Positions 27,501-36,139 of a DNA stretch of 64,000 nucleotides are shown piece by piece. This stretch comes from Hirschia sp964351655 (GTDB lineage: Bacteria; Pseudomonadota; Alphaproteobacteria; Caulobacterales; Hyphomonadaceae): the NCBI GenBank assembly GCA_964351655.1, contig CAYGPD010000008.1, positions 1 to 64,000 on the forward strand. The letters are read 5' to 3'. The notes beneath the pieces are model-generated. The model was not told the origin of the DNA. It did no database searches and was given only the letters and a program-made list of their open reading frames with translations. The first letter of the stretch is position 1. Each line of letters starts with the position of its first letter. A program made the position numbers and the translations under genes.

Positions 27501-27840
27501 TAATCTGCTTGCGCTTTTTGCCTTTAACACTCGCGGTCCAAATATTATCATGACCGGAGGCATCACTAATGAAAGCTAACGTTTTGCCGTCGCTGCTAAA
27601 TTGAGGGCTTTTCTGAGTAGCCGGACCAGAAAGAATTGCTTTTGCTTCTCCCCCTTCAGCCGGCATGATGTAAATGTCATTGAGCAAGTCAAACGCAATC
27701 CATTTACCGTCTGGACTAACATCCAGACTCATCCAACTACCTTCTTCTAGCTCAAAACTTACATTCTTATGCAGTTGTTCGGCGTTTGCAGCATACGCTG
27801 AAACAAGCAAAACAAATGGCATAACAAACCGTAAAAACAT
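24574..27840 (-). CDS. Secreted TolB-type beta-propeller / amidohydrolase fusion
   Basis: 1088 residues. A signal peptide (MFLRFVMPFVLLVSAYAANA) precedes several WD40-like/PD40 repeats (SPDGKWIAFDLLND, FSSDGKTLAFISDASGHDNIW, SPNGERIAFIRR and others) to about residue 640, then an amidohydrolase TIM barrel with the metal motif in MPGFLDAHGHID, LEHNLP, and the C-terminal EGKLADLIVLDENPLENI. This two-domain architecture is common in Bacteroidota and Alphaproteobacteria as an exported putative peptidase/imidohydrolase; the substrate is unknown. GGAGG precedes the ATG at 27840. It heads an operon with the SUMF1-fold and beta-helix lipoproteins, all exported, which suggests one cell-envelope system. 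Confidence 0.85.
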   Translation of the reverse strand: MFLRFVMPFVLLVSAYAANAEQLHKNVSFELEEGSWMSLDVSPDGKWIAFDLLNDIYIMPAEGGEAKAILSGPATQKSPQFSSDGKTLAFISDASGHDNIWTASVKGKKRKQISFEERDIISSPAWSPTDESIAAVVREPESDRVYTSSIREYYVDGSEPRLVVDAPGGRRDVQEPRYSPDGEYLYYTQRVGGDHYVYVNTGLKNFTVMRAPLHIEGDKSFNADGSNESYIPSKFARPFIAGFGSATTPEVSPNGERIAFIRRHKAETVLFLSNADTRRQTPIYSKLSRDLQGDYLPQEHYYPSYAWFPDNRHIAIWSKGKILRIDTENGDASTIPFKLISKHEIQPPIRVQQDLAPETVDVKTIRNPVWIADDKIVVFRALSKLWQKDLANETPIIAFTGEEKSEFEPALSFDGKHIAYVSWDDETGSELRYRDLSSGEEITLVTSPGTIRDPVFAHDGKSIAYRIMLQDPSMSAPGPETGIYTYTFETEEVSLVGDGDKLLQYSADDSRIYYIAAGNGQGKKDSLYSVSLLGQDVQEHAYTTSYNVRDLDVSPDEKWLAFKDNNDLFIAPFKKSDEALEVSEADTENAKMIAPLGGYDLSWSNGGSTLRWTFGPTICEISLPVEAEAKCDLDLGFSVAAPEEKGLFAFVGGRVIPIEGDVIENGVVVVEGNKIKLLGRQEDVTIPEGAQIVDIAGKTIMPGFLDAHGHIDCCYGVDVMPQKHAGRYAALAYGVTTNFDPYSNDQLSYEAGEMTAAGQLVGPRWFSSAQVIHGVEGRWGGVYHEFNSLDEARDIMTLRKAMGPSVLKTYKFPSRQKRQWLVEAAREAGYMVDAEGAGQFYTNISMLLDGHTNLEHNLPVDTYYKDLQELFKASEVSATPTLIVVFGALFGENYIYQNFEFDDEVKIKNFVPDVNNSYNPITGAGGAPLHVRCMHSIKASDTVYDVGFRSVARTYAELDRQGVPVNVGSHGQVSGLAIHWEMILMAQGGMTPERILRAATLNGARSFGLDHQLGSIKEGKLADLIVLDENPLENIENTNSVSMTMMNGRLFDAETMQEIGPDAKPRSKFYWELQDTNGIDWNPAWGGE

Positions 27841-28020
27841 GCAATCCTCCACAGCGATACAGCACAATTAGTTTTGTATCTCACCCTCCCCCGTATCATC
27901 ATTTATGATTTTGCACTTGAGCGTGCTTATATACGGTGCGCCATCATATGACACAGTAAGACATCTGCTATGCTAATCAGCGTACCAACTTACAAATAAG
28001 TTGCGTATCAAGCAGACGAT

Positions 28021-28037
28021 GGTGATTAAAGCGCACC
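28021..28037. promoter_or_regulatory. Putative LysR-type operator, site 5 of 6
   Basis: GGTGATTAAAGCGCACC, between the divergent amidohydrolase (start 27840) and porin (start 28341) genes. The whole 500-bp stretch 27841-28340 is AT-rich and without a gene; no other repeat is visible in it. Confidence 0.5.
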
Positions 28038-28340
28038 TCCATAAATAACTGCGCCAAACCTTTATTGTTTTCTTATAAAATTAATGGTGACAAATCTATC
28101 CTTCAAGCATGTTGGCTTCGCACCACCAAAACCAAGACACACATCTAACCAACAACCCGCCAAACGATATTAATTCAATAATTACAACATATTAAATCAT
28201 CTCACAAACATAAAAAATCAAAATAAAATCACTACAGTACAATCATTTTGGCCTTATTCTCCATACTTGAACCTGCACCGGATTGTCTCCTATCAACTTG
28301 CGTTCGACATGAGTTAAACACGTATAGTTGGAGTAAGAGA

Positions 28341-29621
28341 ATGACGTATAAATTTGCAACACTGCTAGGCTTACTCAGTATTCTTCCAATGTCTGCTCAA
28401 GCACAAAACAACGTTACCCCGTCAGAGCTGCAATCAGTCCTTGCCGAAATTGAACACCTAAAATCCATTCAGGCAGAAACGCAGTCTCGCATTTCAAACC
28501 TGGAATCTTTCGTACAAAAAACGACTGAACAGGACACCCAATTCGACACACTACCGACAAAAAAGAACACCTCCCAAAAAACATTACAGCAGGATCAAAC
28601 GCCTAAACTTCTAGTTAGCGGAGACTTCTTCACGCGGTTTGAAGGTAATTATAATTCGCCCAATGAAATCGACAGAGAGCGCGCTGTGATGCGTGCGCGA
28701 CTAAGAGGAGACTATCAAGTTTCAGACGCGATCAAACTCGGCGCGATGCTTGAAACTGGTGACCCTGATGATCCAAACTCTGGTTATCTGACAGTGGATG
28801 AATTTGCTGACGACCTGCAGATTAGCTTAAGTCAGGCATTTATTGAATACTCAACTGATCTTGCGACTTTCAGGGCTGGTAAAATCCCAATGCCATTTAA
28901 GAAAACGGATCTTGTCTGGGATGGAGATGTTTATCCAACCGGCCTCTCGTTGCAATCTGATCTTTTGAAAAGCGAAGCCCAGAAGCTATCTTTTTCAAGC
29001 CTTTTATTTCTAATTGACGAGAATGCTACCGGAGAAGACTCATCAATGATTGGTGGTCAACTAAGCTATGAAGCGACGCTCGCATCCAATTACGCATTTG
29101 GCTTAAATGCAGCATATTACGACTACGAAATTGAAAGCATGGAAGGCGCAAACTCGGGAGATACGCGTGACAATCTTCTAGATGTCGACGGACAATATCT
29201 ATCCGACTTTGATATTTTAGACGTTCTCGCTTCCTTTAAATGGATTGGTACCAACGAGAACTGGCCAATCAATTTCAACGCAAATATTGTTCAAAACTTC
29301 GGATCTGCAGTCGTTGATGATACAGCCTATGGGGTAGACGTAAGCGTAGGAAAGACATCAGCCCCCAAAGACATGAAATTCGGCTATGGATACGGACAAG
29401 CCGAAGTCGATGCTGTATTTTCCGCCTTCTCAAATGACAATTTCAGATACGGAACAAATTATGAAGCGCACAAACTTTCGTTCGCTTACCAGCTCGATAA
29501 AATGATGCAGTTAAGCGCATCAATTTATCACTATCGCCGCTTAAATGAATTGTATTTAAAAACAGGCGAAGATACCAATTGGCAAGACCGTGTAAGGTTT
29601 AACTTCATCATCAACTTCTAA
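28341..29621 (+). CDS. Outer-membrane porin with N-terminal coiled coil
   Basis: About 426 residues. Signal peptide (to SAQAQ), then a heptad-like helix (LQSVLAEIEHLKSIQAETQSRISNLESF) that would trimerise in the periplasm, then a beta-barrel (RFEGNYNSPNEIDRERAVMRARLRGDYQ, a putative-porin family motif) ending in the aromatic FIINF. The start at 28341 has GGAGTAAGA upstream; an in-frame start at 28248 would put 31 unlikely residues before the signal peptide. Such porins pass small hydrophilic solutes. Divergent from the amidohydrolase operon, with operator site 5 between them. Confidence 0.8.
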   Translation: MTYKFATLLGLLSILPMSAQAQNNVTPSELQSVLAEIEHLKSIQAETQSRISNLESFVQKTTEQDTQFDTLPTKKNTSQKTLQQDQTPKLLVSGDFFTRFEGNYNSPNEIDRERAVMRARLRGDYQVSDAIKLGAMLETGDPDDPNSGYLTVDEFADDLQISLSQAFIEYSTDLATFRAGKIPMPFKKTDLVWDGDVYPTGLSLQSDLLKSEAQKLSFSSLLFLIDENATGEDSSMIGGQLSYEATLASNYAFGLNAAYYDYEIESMEGANSGDTRDNLLDVDGQYLSDFDILDVLASFKWIGTNENWPINFNANIVQNFGSAVVDDTAYGVDVSVGKTSAPKDMKFGYGYGQAEVDAVFSAFSNDNFRYGTNYEAHKLSFAYQLDKMMQLSASIYHYRRLNELYLKTGEDTNWQDRVRFNFIINF

Positions 29622-29646
29622 TAAATTCGCCTTGTTCGTAAAATTT

Positions 29647-29694
29647 GCTATCTTCTTGGTTTAATTCGCCTTTCGTTTAAACCAAGAAGATAGC
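29647..29694. terminator. Long hairpin between the porin and PepSY-TM genes
   Basis: Perfect 18-bp arms, 29647-29664 (GCTATCTTCTTGGTTTAA) and 29677-29694. The last codons of the minus-strand PepSY gene lie within it, and AT-rich flanks follow on both sides, as expected for a bidirectional terminator of convergent genes. Confidence 0.65.
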
Positions 29695-30704
29695 CCAAGG
29701 AACATCATCACAATCAACCAAATTCCAACCATAAAATTTAATACACGGCCCGGCAGCCCTAAAATCTGACCTGTGTGCGCCGGATATAATGCATTGGCGA
29801 ACTGCTCTCCGGTTCCCGCTTTCGATGCATCATTATTGAGTAGCACTTGACCATCACCGCTTACACGTACAGTAGATGCGCCATATAAACGCGGCATTTC
29901 ACCGGGTGCTTTCACGCGAACTTCGAAATAATCCCGATGCTCATTTATAGGTTTAAAGGCTGAGAGCGTATCTAAGTCATAAAGAGAGCTGACAACCACA
30001 AGAGCCTCCCCCGAAGATATAGTGCCACCTTCCGATGTTTGAGCGACAGTCTCCGGCAAATCAGCTGCCACCCAAGAATCAATCACATCTGAATTTGACA
30101 AGAGAAACCCAAAAGCAACCAATACAATAGCCAATGGCGCACCCCATAAACCAATTTCCCAGTGCAGGCCTTTTAATTTAGCCACGCTTCCAGCTTTCCC
30201 AACCTTAGCCAGATGGTTGAGCTTTTTGCGGTGTTTCCAACCATAAACTAGTCCAAGCACAATATTCGCAATCAACAGCAATGCAGACACCGAGAGTATT
30301 GTATATCCAAGATTCCCAAGAAACATGTTTTTGTGAAATTGCGTGAGCGTCTCAAACAAAGCACCATCTGAATAAAGGTTTGAGTCTGGGCGATGTCTTA
30401 AATCCTCACCTTCTCCATTCACACGCAGCGTATAGTCAGTGTCATCTTTGGTATAATAAATATCAAATTGACCTTGCACCCCCCCCGATGACCACATCGA
30501 CCAAACAGTCGCCCCATCACTTTGTAAGGCATCAACCCTTACGCCTAATTTTTCAGGGACAATAGAAGTTACCTCAGCGCCCAAAGCAAAATCATCAATA
30601 TTGCCTCGAAAACTAATCAGCGTGCCCGTAACTGCCTGAAGGAGCCAAAACCCTGCGAATATTAGGCTAATCCATCTATGCGCCTTCATCACCCATTTCA
30701 ACAT
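29661..30704 (-). CDS. PepSY-associated transmembrane protein
   Basis: 347 residues, four membrane helices. The first (AHRWISLIFAGFWLLQAVTGTLISFRG) and the His-containing segments (LTQFHKNMFLGNLGYTILSVS and LKGLHWEIGLWGAPLAI) belong to PepSY_TM proteins, often called iron-uptake or siderophore-reductase-like because some reduce Fe3+ in the inner membrane. The conserved His residues may bind heme. Function in this organism is unknown. GGAGGAATTGCG lies before the ATG. It is divergent from the NTF2-like lipoprotein gene, with palindromes at 30776-30788 and 30795-30811 between. Confidence 0.75.
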   Translation of the reverse strand: MLKWVMKAHRWISLIFAGFWLLQAVTGTLISFRGNIDDFALGAEVTSIVPEKLGVRVDALQSDGATVWSMWSSGGVQGQFDIYYTKDDTDYTLRVNGEGEDLRHRPDSNLYSDGALFETLTQFHKNMFLGNLGYTILSVSALLLIANIVLGLVYGWKHRKKLNHLAKVGKAGSVAKLKGLHWEIGLWGAPLAIVLVAFGFLLSNSDVIDSWVAADLPETVAQTSEGGTISSGEALVVVSSLYDLDTLSAFKPINEHRDYFEVRVKAPGEMPRLYGASTVRVSGDGQVLLNNDASKAGTGEQFANALYPAHTGQILGLPGRVLNFMVGIWLIVMMFLGLSSWFKRKAN

Positions 30705-30775
30705 CGCAATTCCTCCATCATGATTGGATACACAGTTGCGATATTGCTCTCACACAAAACCAAACGCGATATAGA

Positions 30776-30788
30776 TATCAAATTGATA
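30776..30788. promoter_or_regulatory. Perfect short palindrome TATCAAATTGATA
   Basis: 6-bp arms around one base, 72 bp upstream of the PepSY-TM start and 6 bp before operator site 6. It may be a second operator or a -10-like region; weak evidence by itself. Confidence 0.3.
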
Positions 30789-30794
30789 CGCAAT

Positions 30795-30811
30795 GGTGCA
30801 TAAACTGCACC
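30795..30811. promoter_or_regulatory. Putative LysR-type operator, site 6 of 6
   Basis: GGTGCATAAACTGCACC, perfect 5-bp arms (extended to TGGTGC/GCACCA). It is 74 bp before the lipoprotein start at 30885 and 91 bp before the divergent PepSY-TM start at 30704. Confidence 0.6.
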
Positions 30812-30884
30812 AGAAAAGCTCTTGAACACATCTTCGGCAAGCAAGATTTCAATTCTACCATGTCGTTTTCAGTGGAGCCTCAAA

Positions 30885-31306
30885 ATGATTAAATTTGCCA
30901 AATCTTGTCGTTATTTAGCCTGCACAGCTATCCTTGCTGGACTAGCTGGATGTGCGAGCGTGACGAACCAATCTCCAGCGAGTGTAGAGCAATCACTTAT
31001 CGCAGCAGACAAGGCCTATGATGCGCATAATCTACAAAATGGATACAAATCTGCTTCAGAAGCTTTCATTGATTTTGAAACAGCCTTCATGATCGAAGCT
31101 GGTGAAGGCTTCCTAACAGATGAAGCATCTATCATGGCAGAGCGCCAGCTTGATACAGCACCTTCCCCTGTTCACTGGGGCCCGATCGGTGCCATGGCAG
31201 CGGCTAGCGGCGACCTCGGCATAACTTGGGGCACCTTCTCTATCGACGATTCAACAACAGCTGGAAATTACGTCACTGTATGGCGCAAAGTGAATGGTGA
31301 ATGGAA
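30885..31306 (+). CDS. NTF2/SnoaL-like (DUF4440-type) lipoprotein, C-terminus lost in gap
   Basis: 140 codons before the N run. Lipobox LAGC (Cys near residue 20), then ADKAYDAHNLQNGYKSASEAF, GPIGAMAAASGDLGITWGTFSID and YVTVWRKVNGEW, the typical elements of DUF4440/SnoaL-type NTF2 folds (a cone-shaped pocket). Most of the domain is present; only the last strand is missing. The start at 30885 has GTGGAG 10 nt upstream. Ligand unknown. Controlled, by position, from operator site 6. Confidence 0.7.
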
Positions 31307-31406
31307 NNNNNNNNNNNNNNNNNNNNNNNNNNNNNNNNNNNNNNNNNNNNNNNNNNNNNNNNNNNNNNNNNNNNNNNNNNNNNNNNNNNNNNNNNNNNNN
31401 NNNNNN
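31307..31406. other. Scaffold gap, 100 N
   Basis: Exactly 100 N. The base immediately after it is already inside an IS6-type relic, so the assembly probably broke at this repeat. Confidence 0.99.
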
Positions 31407-31560
31407 CGGTATTGTCAGATTAAACTGTTCATTTCCAACTTAGCCAGTTTTCGTTAAGTTGGAAACATGAAAACCTCCATATTCAGATATTTCAAAACCT
31501 CACCAGAAATCATCAAACTTGCAGTGATGATGTATATTCGTTTTCATTCCGAAATAAAGA
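31407..31560 (+). mobile_element. IS6-type relic, copy 2 (left end and start of transposase)
   Basis: Nearly identical to 328-470: TATTGTCAGATTAA end, the TTTCCAACTTAGC/GTTAAGTTGGAAA stem-loop, and ATGAAAACCTCCATATTC continuing for about 30 codons before the similarity stops. No right end is visible. It abuts the scaffold gap, and its position between the lipoprotein and TBDR genes has no coding consequence I can see. Confidence 0.7.
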
Positions 31561-31623
31561 AATGCTTCGTCGTGAATGTTGGAGCAAATTCCGCTTACGA
31601 GAAGCCAGTTAATTCTTGCCCGC

Positions 31624-31655
31624 CCAAAAAAGAGGGCCCCGCATAGGAGCCCTCT
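31624..31655 (-). terminator. Intrinsic terminator of the TBDR gene at 31680
   Basis: On the minus strand AGAGGGC and GCCCTCT (31631-31637, 31649-31655) form a stem followed by a run of six T. Confidence 0.8.
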
Positions 31656-31679
31656 TCAGTCTGGTTAATTTGTACGAAT

Positions 31680-34139
31680 TTATCCAATATCCCATTTGAA
31701 ACGAATACCGATCGCGCGTGGCGGAGCGATGTGAGTACCAAAGCTTCTAACACTAGAGCCAAGTACAATTTGGTTGGATAAGCTAGTCGATACAGCACCT
31801 GTCTCAACATACTCATCAAGTAAGTTGTTTACATACAAAGTTGCCGTCCACGGACCAGCATCATAAACAGCAGATGCATTCGCAACACCAAAGCTATCGA
31901 GCGTGAGACTGCTGCCGCGTGCACCCGTACGCGTCAATACATCACTCTGCCACGCGTAACCTAAGTTAAACGCAATGTCGCGTCCGCCAGAAAGCTCCAC
32001 ACCATAAGACCCAAATACTGAGAATTGATGCTCAGGAGATCCAGGTAAACGGTCGCCCGCTTTACCATCCTCAAAAGCACTGCCAAACCCTGGGGGTGTG
32101 ATTGTGCGGATGAGGGACGGCACATCAGAAGTTAATTCAGACTGCGTGTAGCTATAGCTACCGCGTATCCGAAAAGCATCCGTAACACGCCAGTCACCAG
32201 AAAGCTCAGTCCCTAATGATTCCGCACCTTCAGCATTAATGGTAATTGGAATGTTTGCATTCACTGTCGCAGAAGAGAGTTGAGGATCAGACCATTCTAC
32301 AAAATATAGAGCCGCATTGAGAGTTAGGTCTCCATCTAGCCACTCAGACTTCATCCCTAATTCATAATTTGTTGTTTGATCTGGTCCGTATTCACGCTCA
32401 TCAAATAAAGCAACATCATCCGGATTAGGCCCAAATTGCTGTCCTGGTGCCAATGCACATGCACCTTGGCTGGCTTCAGGATCGTACACATCACATTGTC
32501 CAATCCCGTTTGAATCTCCAATACGGTACCCTTCAGAGACTGTACCATAAATCATGATGTCATCATTGATGTCGTATGAAATGTTGAATTTGTACAAGAA
32601 ACCATCATCGGCTTGACTCAATTCAGTTGCGGTATTTCCGATTTGGTCGATCGTTGGGGCCACAAAGTCTGGATCGAAGAGAGGGAAATCAACAGCGCTG
32701 AAGGACTTCAATTCGTAGTCATAATAGCGACCACCGACAGTCACACTCAAACGCTCCGTCAGGTCGTACCCAATCTCTCCGAAAAAAGCTGACTCAACTA
32801 GCTCAATGCGACTTTGAGAGAAGTACTCAAGATTGTCAGAGCGATCAAATCCAGCAAAGTCAGCATACCCTGGAGTGAATTCAGCAGAGAATGCGTAAGC
32901 ATCCTGCTTGTTGTAGAAACCACCAACAATCCAGTTAAGTGGGCCATCAGTTTGAGACACCAAACGGATTTCTTGGTTGAATGTATCTGTTTCACCAACT
33001 TCGTGTGTAAACGCTGTGAATGTCGGGAATGTTTCGTAGCTGTATTCGAGAGAAATCAGGAGATTTGTTTGATCGCGCTGACCATCATCGGCAAACTTTG
33101 ATTTACCTGTCGCAGATGTAAGTTCTGCAAATCCAAGATCCGCAGTTACTTCAAGTGCAAACAACTCGTTTGTAATTGTGTTTGGCTCTTCAACACGGGA
33201 AGCAACATCATATTTGCCCGCTGGGACAACTGTAGAACGTGCCGCGGATGTACTACGACCGCCAATATCAGCTTCTTGATAGTAATAAGTCAGATTGGCA
33301 TCTAGCCATTCAACTGGCTGCCAACGCGCTGCAAGGCGACCAGAAATAGTCTCTTCACTGTTCACATCAGTTTGTGGGTTTAGGTTTGCAGCAACATCGG
33401 CCGGATCTGAAAAATCAGGATCTGGGTTTGACACCCCAATAGTCTGCACAATGAATGGCGCATCCATATACCCAGAATCGTTTGAAACATCCAAAGATCC
33501 TCTTACAGCGAAATTGCTGGCGATCGGCATATTGAATGTGAAGCCGACATCATGGCTTAGTGAATCTGCTTCAGAATATTGATACGCATCCGCACGTACT
33601 GATAAAAATTCATCATCAAAGTCAGGACGGTTTGGAATATAGCGAATTGCTCCACCAAGAGTTCCTGCACCATACAATGTTCCTTGAGGCCCCAACAGAA
33701 CCTCAACACGTTGCATGTCATTTAATTTCAAATCAACAAAAAGAGGAATCTCACCAAGATAGGTCGCAACCGTCCCACCACCATCATTGTTTCCATCTCC
33801 AGAACCAATTGGGTCTGCATTCAATCCACGTACAATGATCGGGTTACCTTGACGCCCACCACGGTCAACAATGTTAATACCGGGTACATATGCCAATACG
33901 TCAGATAGCTCGGCTAGGCCCTGCTCCTCAATTTGAGCTTCCCCTAAAGCTGCAATATTCAAAGGAACATCCTGAACCGTTTCGTTACGGCGTGTAGCTG
34001 TTACAATAATTGTATCTGAAACCAATTTGCCTTCTTCAGCGGCGACTTCTTGAGCACCAGCTGGCTGACTAAGAACCAACCCACTAGCAAGCAATGCAAA
34101 TGCGCTAGACGACTTTAGGATCATTTTTCTTTTGGACAT
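31680..34139 (-). CDS. TonB-dependent receptor
   Basis: About 819 residues. Signal peptide (ending AGAQ), TonB-box/plug start (DTIIVTATRRNETVQDVPLNIAA), plug motifs LSDVLAYVPGINIVDRGG, RVEVLLGPQGTLYGAGTLGG and AIRYIPNRP, then the barrel to the C-terminal IRFKWDIG. The last residue is Gly rather than the usual Phe, which is uncommon but tolerated. The ATG at 34139 with AAAGGTAG 8 nt upstream is preferred over 34169. It stands alone between a terminator and a 263-bp leader; the ligand cannot be inferred. None of the 17-bp operator sites occurs in its leader. Confidence 0.88.
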   Translation of the reverse strand: MSKRKMILKSSSAFALLASGLVLSQPAGAQEVAAEEGKLVSDTIIVTATRRNETVQDVPLNIAALGEAQIEEQGLAELSDVLAYVPGINIVDRGGRQGNPIIVRGLNADPIGSGDGNNDGGGTVATYLGEIPLFVDLKLNDMQRVEVLLGPQGTLYGAGTLGGAIRYIPNRPDFDDEFLSVRADAYQYSEADSLSHDVGFTFNMPIASNFAVRGSLDVSNDSGYMDAPFIVQTIGVSNPDPDFSDPADVAANLNPQTDVNSEETISGRLAARWQPVEWLDANLTYYYQEADIGGRSTSAARSTVVPAGKYDVASRVEEPNTITNELFALEVTADLGFAELTSATGKSKFADDGQRDQTNLLISLEYSYETFPTFTAFTHEVGETDTFNQEIRLVSQTDGPLNWIVGGFYNKQDAYAFSAEFTPGYADFAGFDRSDNLEYFSQSRIELVESAFFGEIGYDLTERLSVTVGGRYYDYELKSFSAVDFPLFDPDFVAPTIDQIGNTATELSQADDGFLYKFNISYDINDDIMIYGTVSEGYRIGDSNGIGQCDVYDPEASQGACALAPGQQFGPNPDDVALFDEREYGPDQTTNYELGMKSEWLDGDLTLNAALYFVEWSDPQLSSATVNANIPITINAEGAESLGTELSGDWRVTDAFRIRGSYSYTQSELTSDVPSLIRTITPPGFGSAFEDGKAGDRLPGSPEHQFSVFGSYGVELSGGRDIAFNLGYAWQSDVLTRTGARGSSLTLDSFGVANASAVYDAGPWTATLYVNNLLDEYVETGAVSTSLSNQIVLGSSVRSFGTHIAPPRAIGIRFKWDIG

Positions 34140-34402
34140 TATGCTACCTTTTTTCGTAATTTTTGCCATTGCACTCTGTTATGATTTAAAGCACTAGCAG
34201 ACCTTATTAGTTTTTATCTCGGTTCAATGATCAAACTCAATTGCGTGACATAGAGGCATTATAGTGTCTACTTTAATGTATTTATATGCATCAAAACGGG
34301 GGTTATTTAGAAACAATACATCATTTTGTATCGCTTTGATCGCTCAATCTTTACGTATTGAATGACGATGTACAGTGTTTCGTAAACAGGAAATATGCCA
34401 TT

Positions 34403-35983
34403 ATGATTGAACAAAAAACCAACATGCTAATAATTGAGGCAGAGCGACTATTATCTGTGCGAAATTATAAAGCAGCTCATGCAACCTGCATCGAAGTACT
34501 GAAGCTATCTCCCAACGCACCCGCACCGTTTTACCTTTTAAGTATATTGACCTTTGATCACGGAAATTTGGACAAAGCACTCGAATTAGTCGAAAAAGCG
34601 ATTGCGCTTAGCAAAGGTAAGACAGGTAGATATCATGCTTGGCATGGCAGATTACTCACCAACCAACATCAACGCGATCTTGCGGTTGATGCTGCACGGG
34701 CAGCAGCAAACTGTCCCGATAACTCTGCACAGACTCTAGATACTATTGGCGTTGTATTAAGCCGATCCGGATACCATTCCGAAGCCATTCAACACTATAT
34801 ACAAGCAACGAACTTAAGCCCGCAAAATGCAGCATATTGGTATAATTTGGGAGCAGCTCAACAATTTGTCGGAGATATGATGGAAGCTGAGCTGTCGTAT
34901 ACACGCGCTATCCAAATCGATCCAACATCATATAAAGCCTGGTCGTCACTGGTCTCCTTGACCAAACAAACTCAGGAAAAAAACTATCTTTCCGAACTAA
35001 AAACGCAATTCCGTCATTTGAAAAAGCCAGATGAAAGACTGAATATCGGACATGCAATAGCTAAAACTTATGAAGATTTAGGCCAAATCCAAAATCAAAT
35101 GCATTGGCTCGAAAAAGCTAAAAAGCTAAAATTTGAGACGCAAGCTTACGACATCCAAAACGACATTCCGCTTTTCCAAGCAGCGCAAAAAACACTTCAT
35201 TTTTCTTATTCGAAATACAGCACCTCCGAGGCTGCGCCAATTTTCGTAATTGGCCTCCCCCGTTCCGGCACGACACTTGTTGATCGCATATTAAGTAGCC
35301 ATACAGATGTTGAATCTGCAGGCGAACTAACTGACTTTGCTCTAAAACTTAAAAAGGCGTCCAGCACGTCTTCTCCATACATTCTTGATGAAGAAACCTT
35401 ATTAGCTTCTCAAAGACTTGATCTTGGTCAAGTTGGCCGACAATACTTGGAAAGCGCTTCCAAGATCGTTCCAAATGCACGAAGAATTCTTGATAAAATG
35501 CCTTTGAATTTTTTCTGCGCACCGCTGATTTTACAAGCCATTCCAAATGCCAAGATTATTTGTGTGCGACGACACATAGCTGACAGTGTCTTGAGCAATT
35601 ACAAACAACTATTTGCGACATCTTTTTCATACTATAATTACAGCTTAAATTTGGAAGATACCGCGAAATATTGTGTCCAGTTTGACAAGCTAATGGCACA
35701 ATACTCCGCAAACCTACCCTCAAAAAAATACACAGAAGTTTATTATGAAGATATCGTCGCCAATACAGCTAAAGCGGCGCGAGAGTTAGTCGGTTTTTGT
35801 GACTTGGAATGGCAAGATGCATGTGCATCATTTCATAAGAACTCAGCCCCAGTTGCAACAGCAAGTTCTGCGCAAGTGAGACAACCAATTTACAAATCAG
35901 CTCTCGCGCGATGGAAAAAATACGAAGCGGAATTAGAACCCGCACTGCGCATTTTAAAGGAAGCCGGCATCCAATTAGATTAG
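34403..35983 (+). CDS. Tetratricopeptide-repeat sulfotransferase
   Basis: 526 residues. The N-terminal half has five or so TPR units (for instance AAYWYNLGAAQQFVGDMMEAELSY and SYKAWSSLVSLTKQ); the C-terminal half is a sulfotransferase domain with the 5'-phosphosulfate loop PIFVIGLPRSGTTLVDRIL near residue 285 and the 3'-phosphate segment VCVRRH/NYKQLF later. It would transfer sulfate from PAPS to a protein or glycan; the TPR part probably recruits the acceptor. The fusion is widespread in Alphaproteobacteria. It lies between the TBDR at 31680 and the sulfatase/PhoX region, but sulfation and desulfation genes need not be linked. The ATG at 34403 is preferred; AGGAAAT lies upstream. Confidence 0.85.
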   Translation: MIEQKTNMLIIEAERLLSVRNYKAAHATCIEVLKLSPNAPAPFYLLSILTFDHGNLDKALELVEKAIALSKGKTGRYHAWHGRLLTNQHQRDLAVDAARAAANCPDNSAQTLDTIGVVLSRSGYHSEAIQHYIQATNLSPQNAAYWYNLGAAQQFVGDMMEAELSYTRAIQIDPTSYKAWSSLVSLTKQTQEKNYLSELKTQFRHLKKPDERLNIGHAIAKTYEDLGQIQNQMHWLEKAKKLKFETQAYDIQNDIPLFQAAQKTLHFSYSKYSTSEAAPIFVIGLPRSGTTLVDRILSSHTDVESAGELTDFALKLKKASSTSSPYILDEETLLASQRLDLGQVGRQYLESASKIVPNARRILDKMPLNFFCAPLILQAIPNAKIICVRRHIADSVLSNYKQLFATSFSYYNYSLNLEDTAKYCVQFDKLMAQYSANLPSKKYTEVYYEDIVANTAKAARELVGFCDLEWQDACASFHKNSAPVATASSAQVRQPIYKSALARWKKYEAELEPALRILKEAGIQLD

Positions 35984-35992
35984 CGATCAATG

Positions 35993-36131
35993 AGACATTG
36001 TCAGATTAACCTGCTGTTTTTCAACGATGGAACTTCACTTTAAAACGTTACCCATAATCATAAAATTCTCAGCGATGCTGTACATTCACCCGCAGAACAG
36101 AGACCAGTTAGCTTTTGTCCGACACCACCGC
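35993..36131. mobile_element. Short MITE-like derivative of the IS6 relic family (copy 3)
   Basis: About 140 bp between convergent genes. It has both ends (GACATTGTCAGATTAA and CTTTTGTCCGACACCACC) but only about 25 degraded codons of the transposase start between them. The same right end is at 660-687. It ends 9 bp from the phoX stop codon. The two ends joined around a tiny core show the internal deletion was not a one-off. Confidence 0.65.
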
Positions 36132-36139
36132 TGCCTTTC

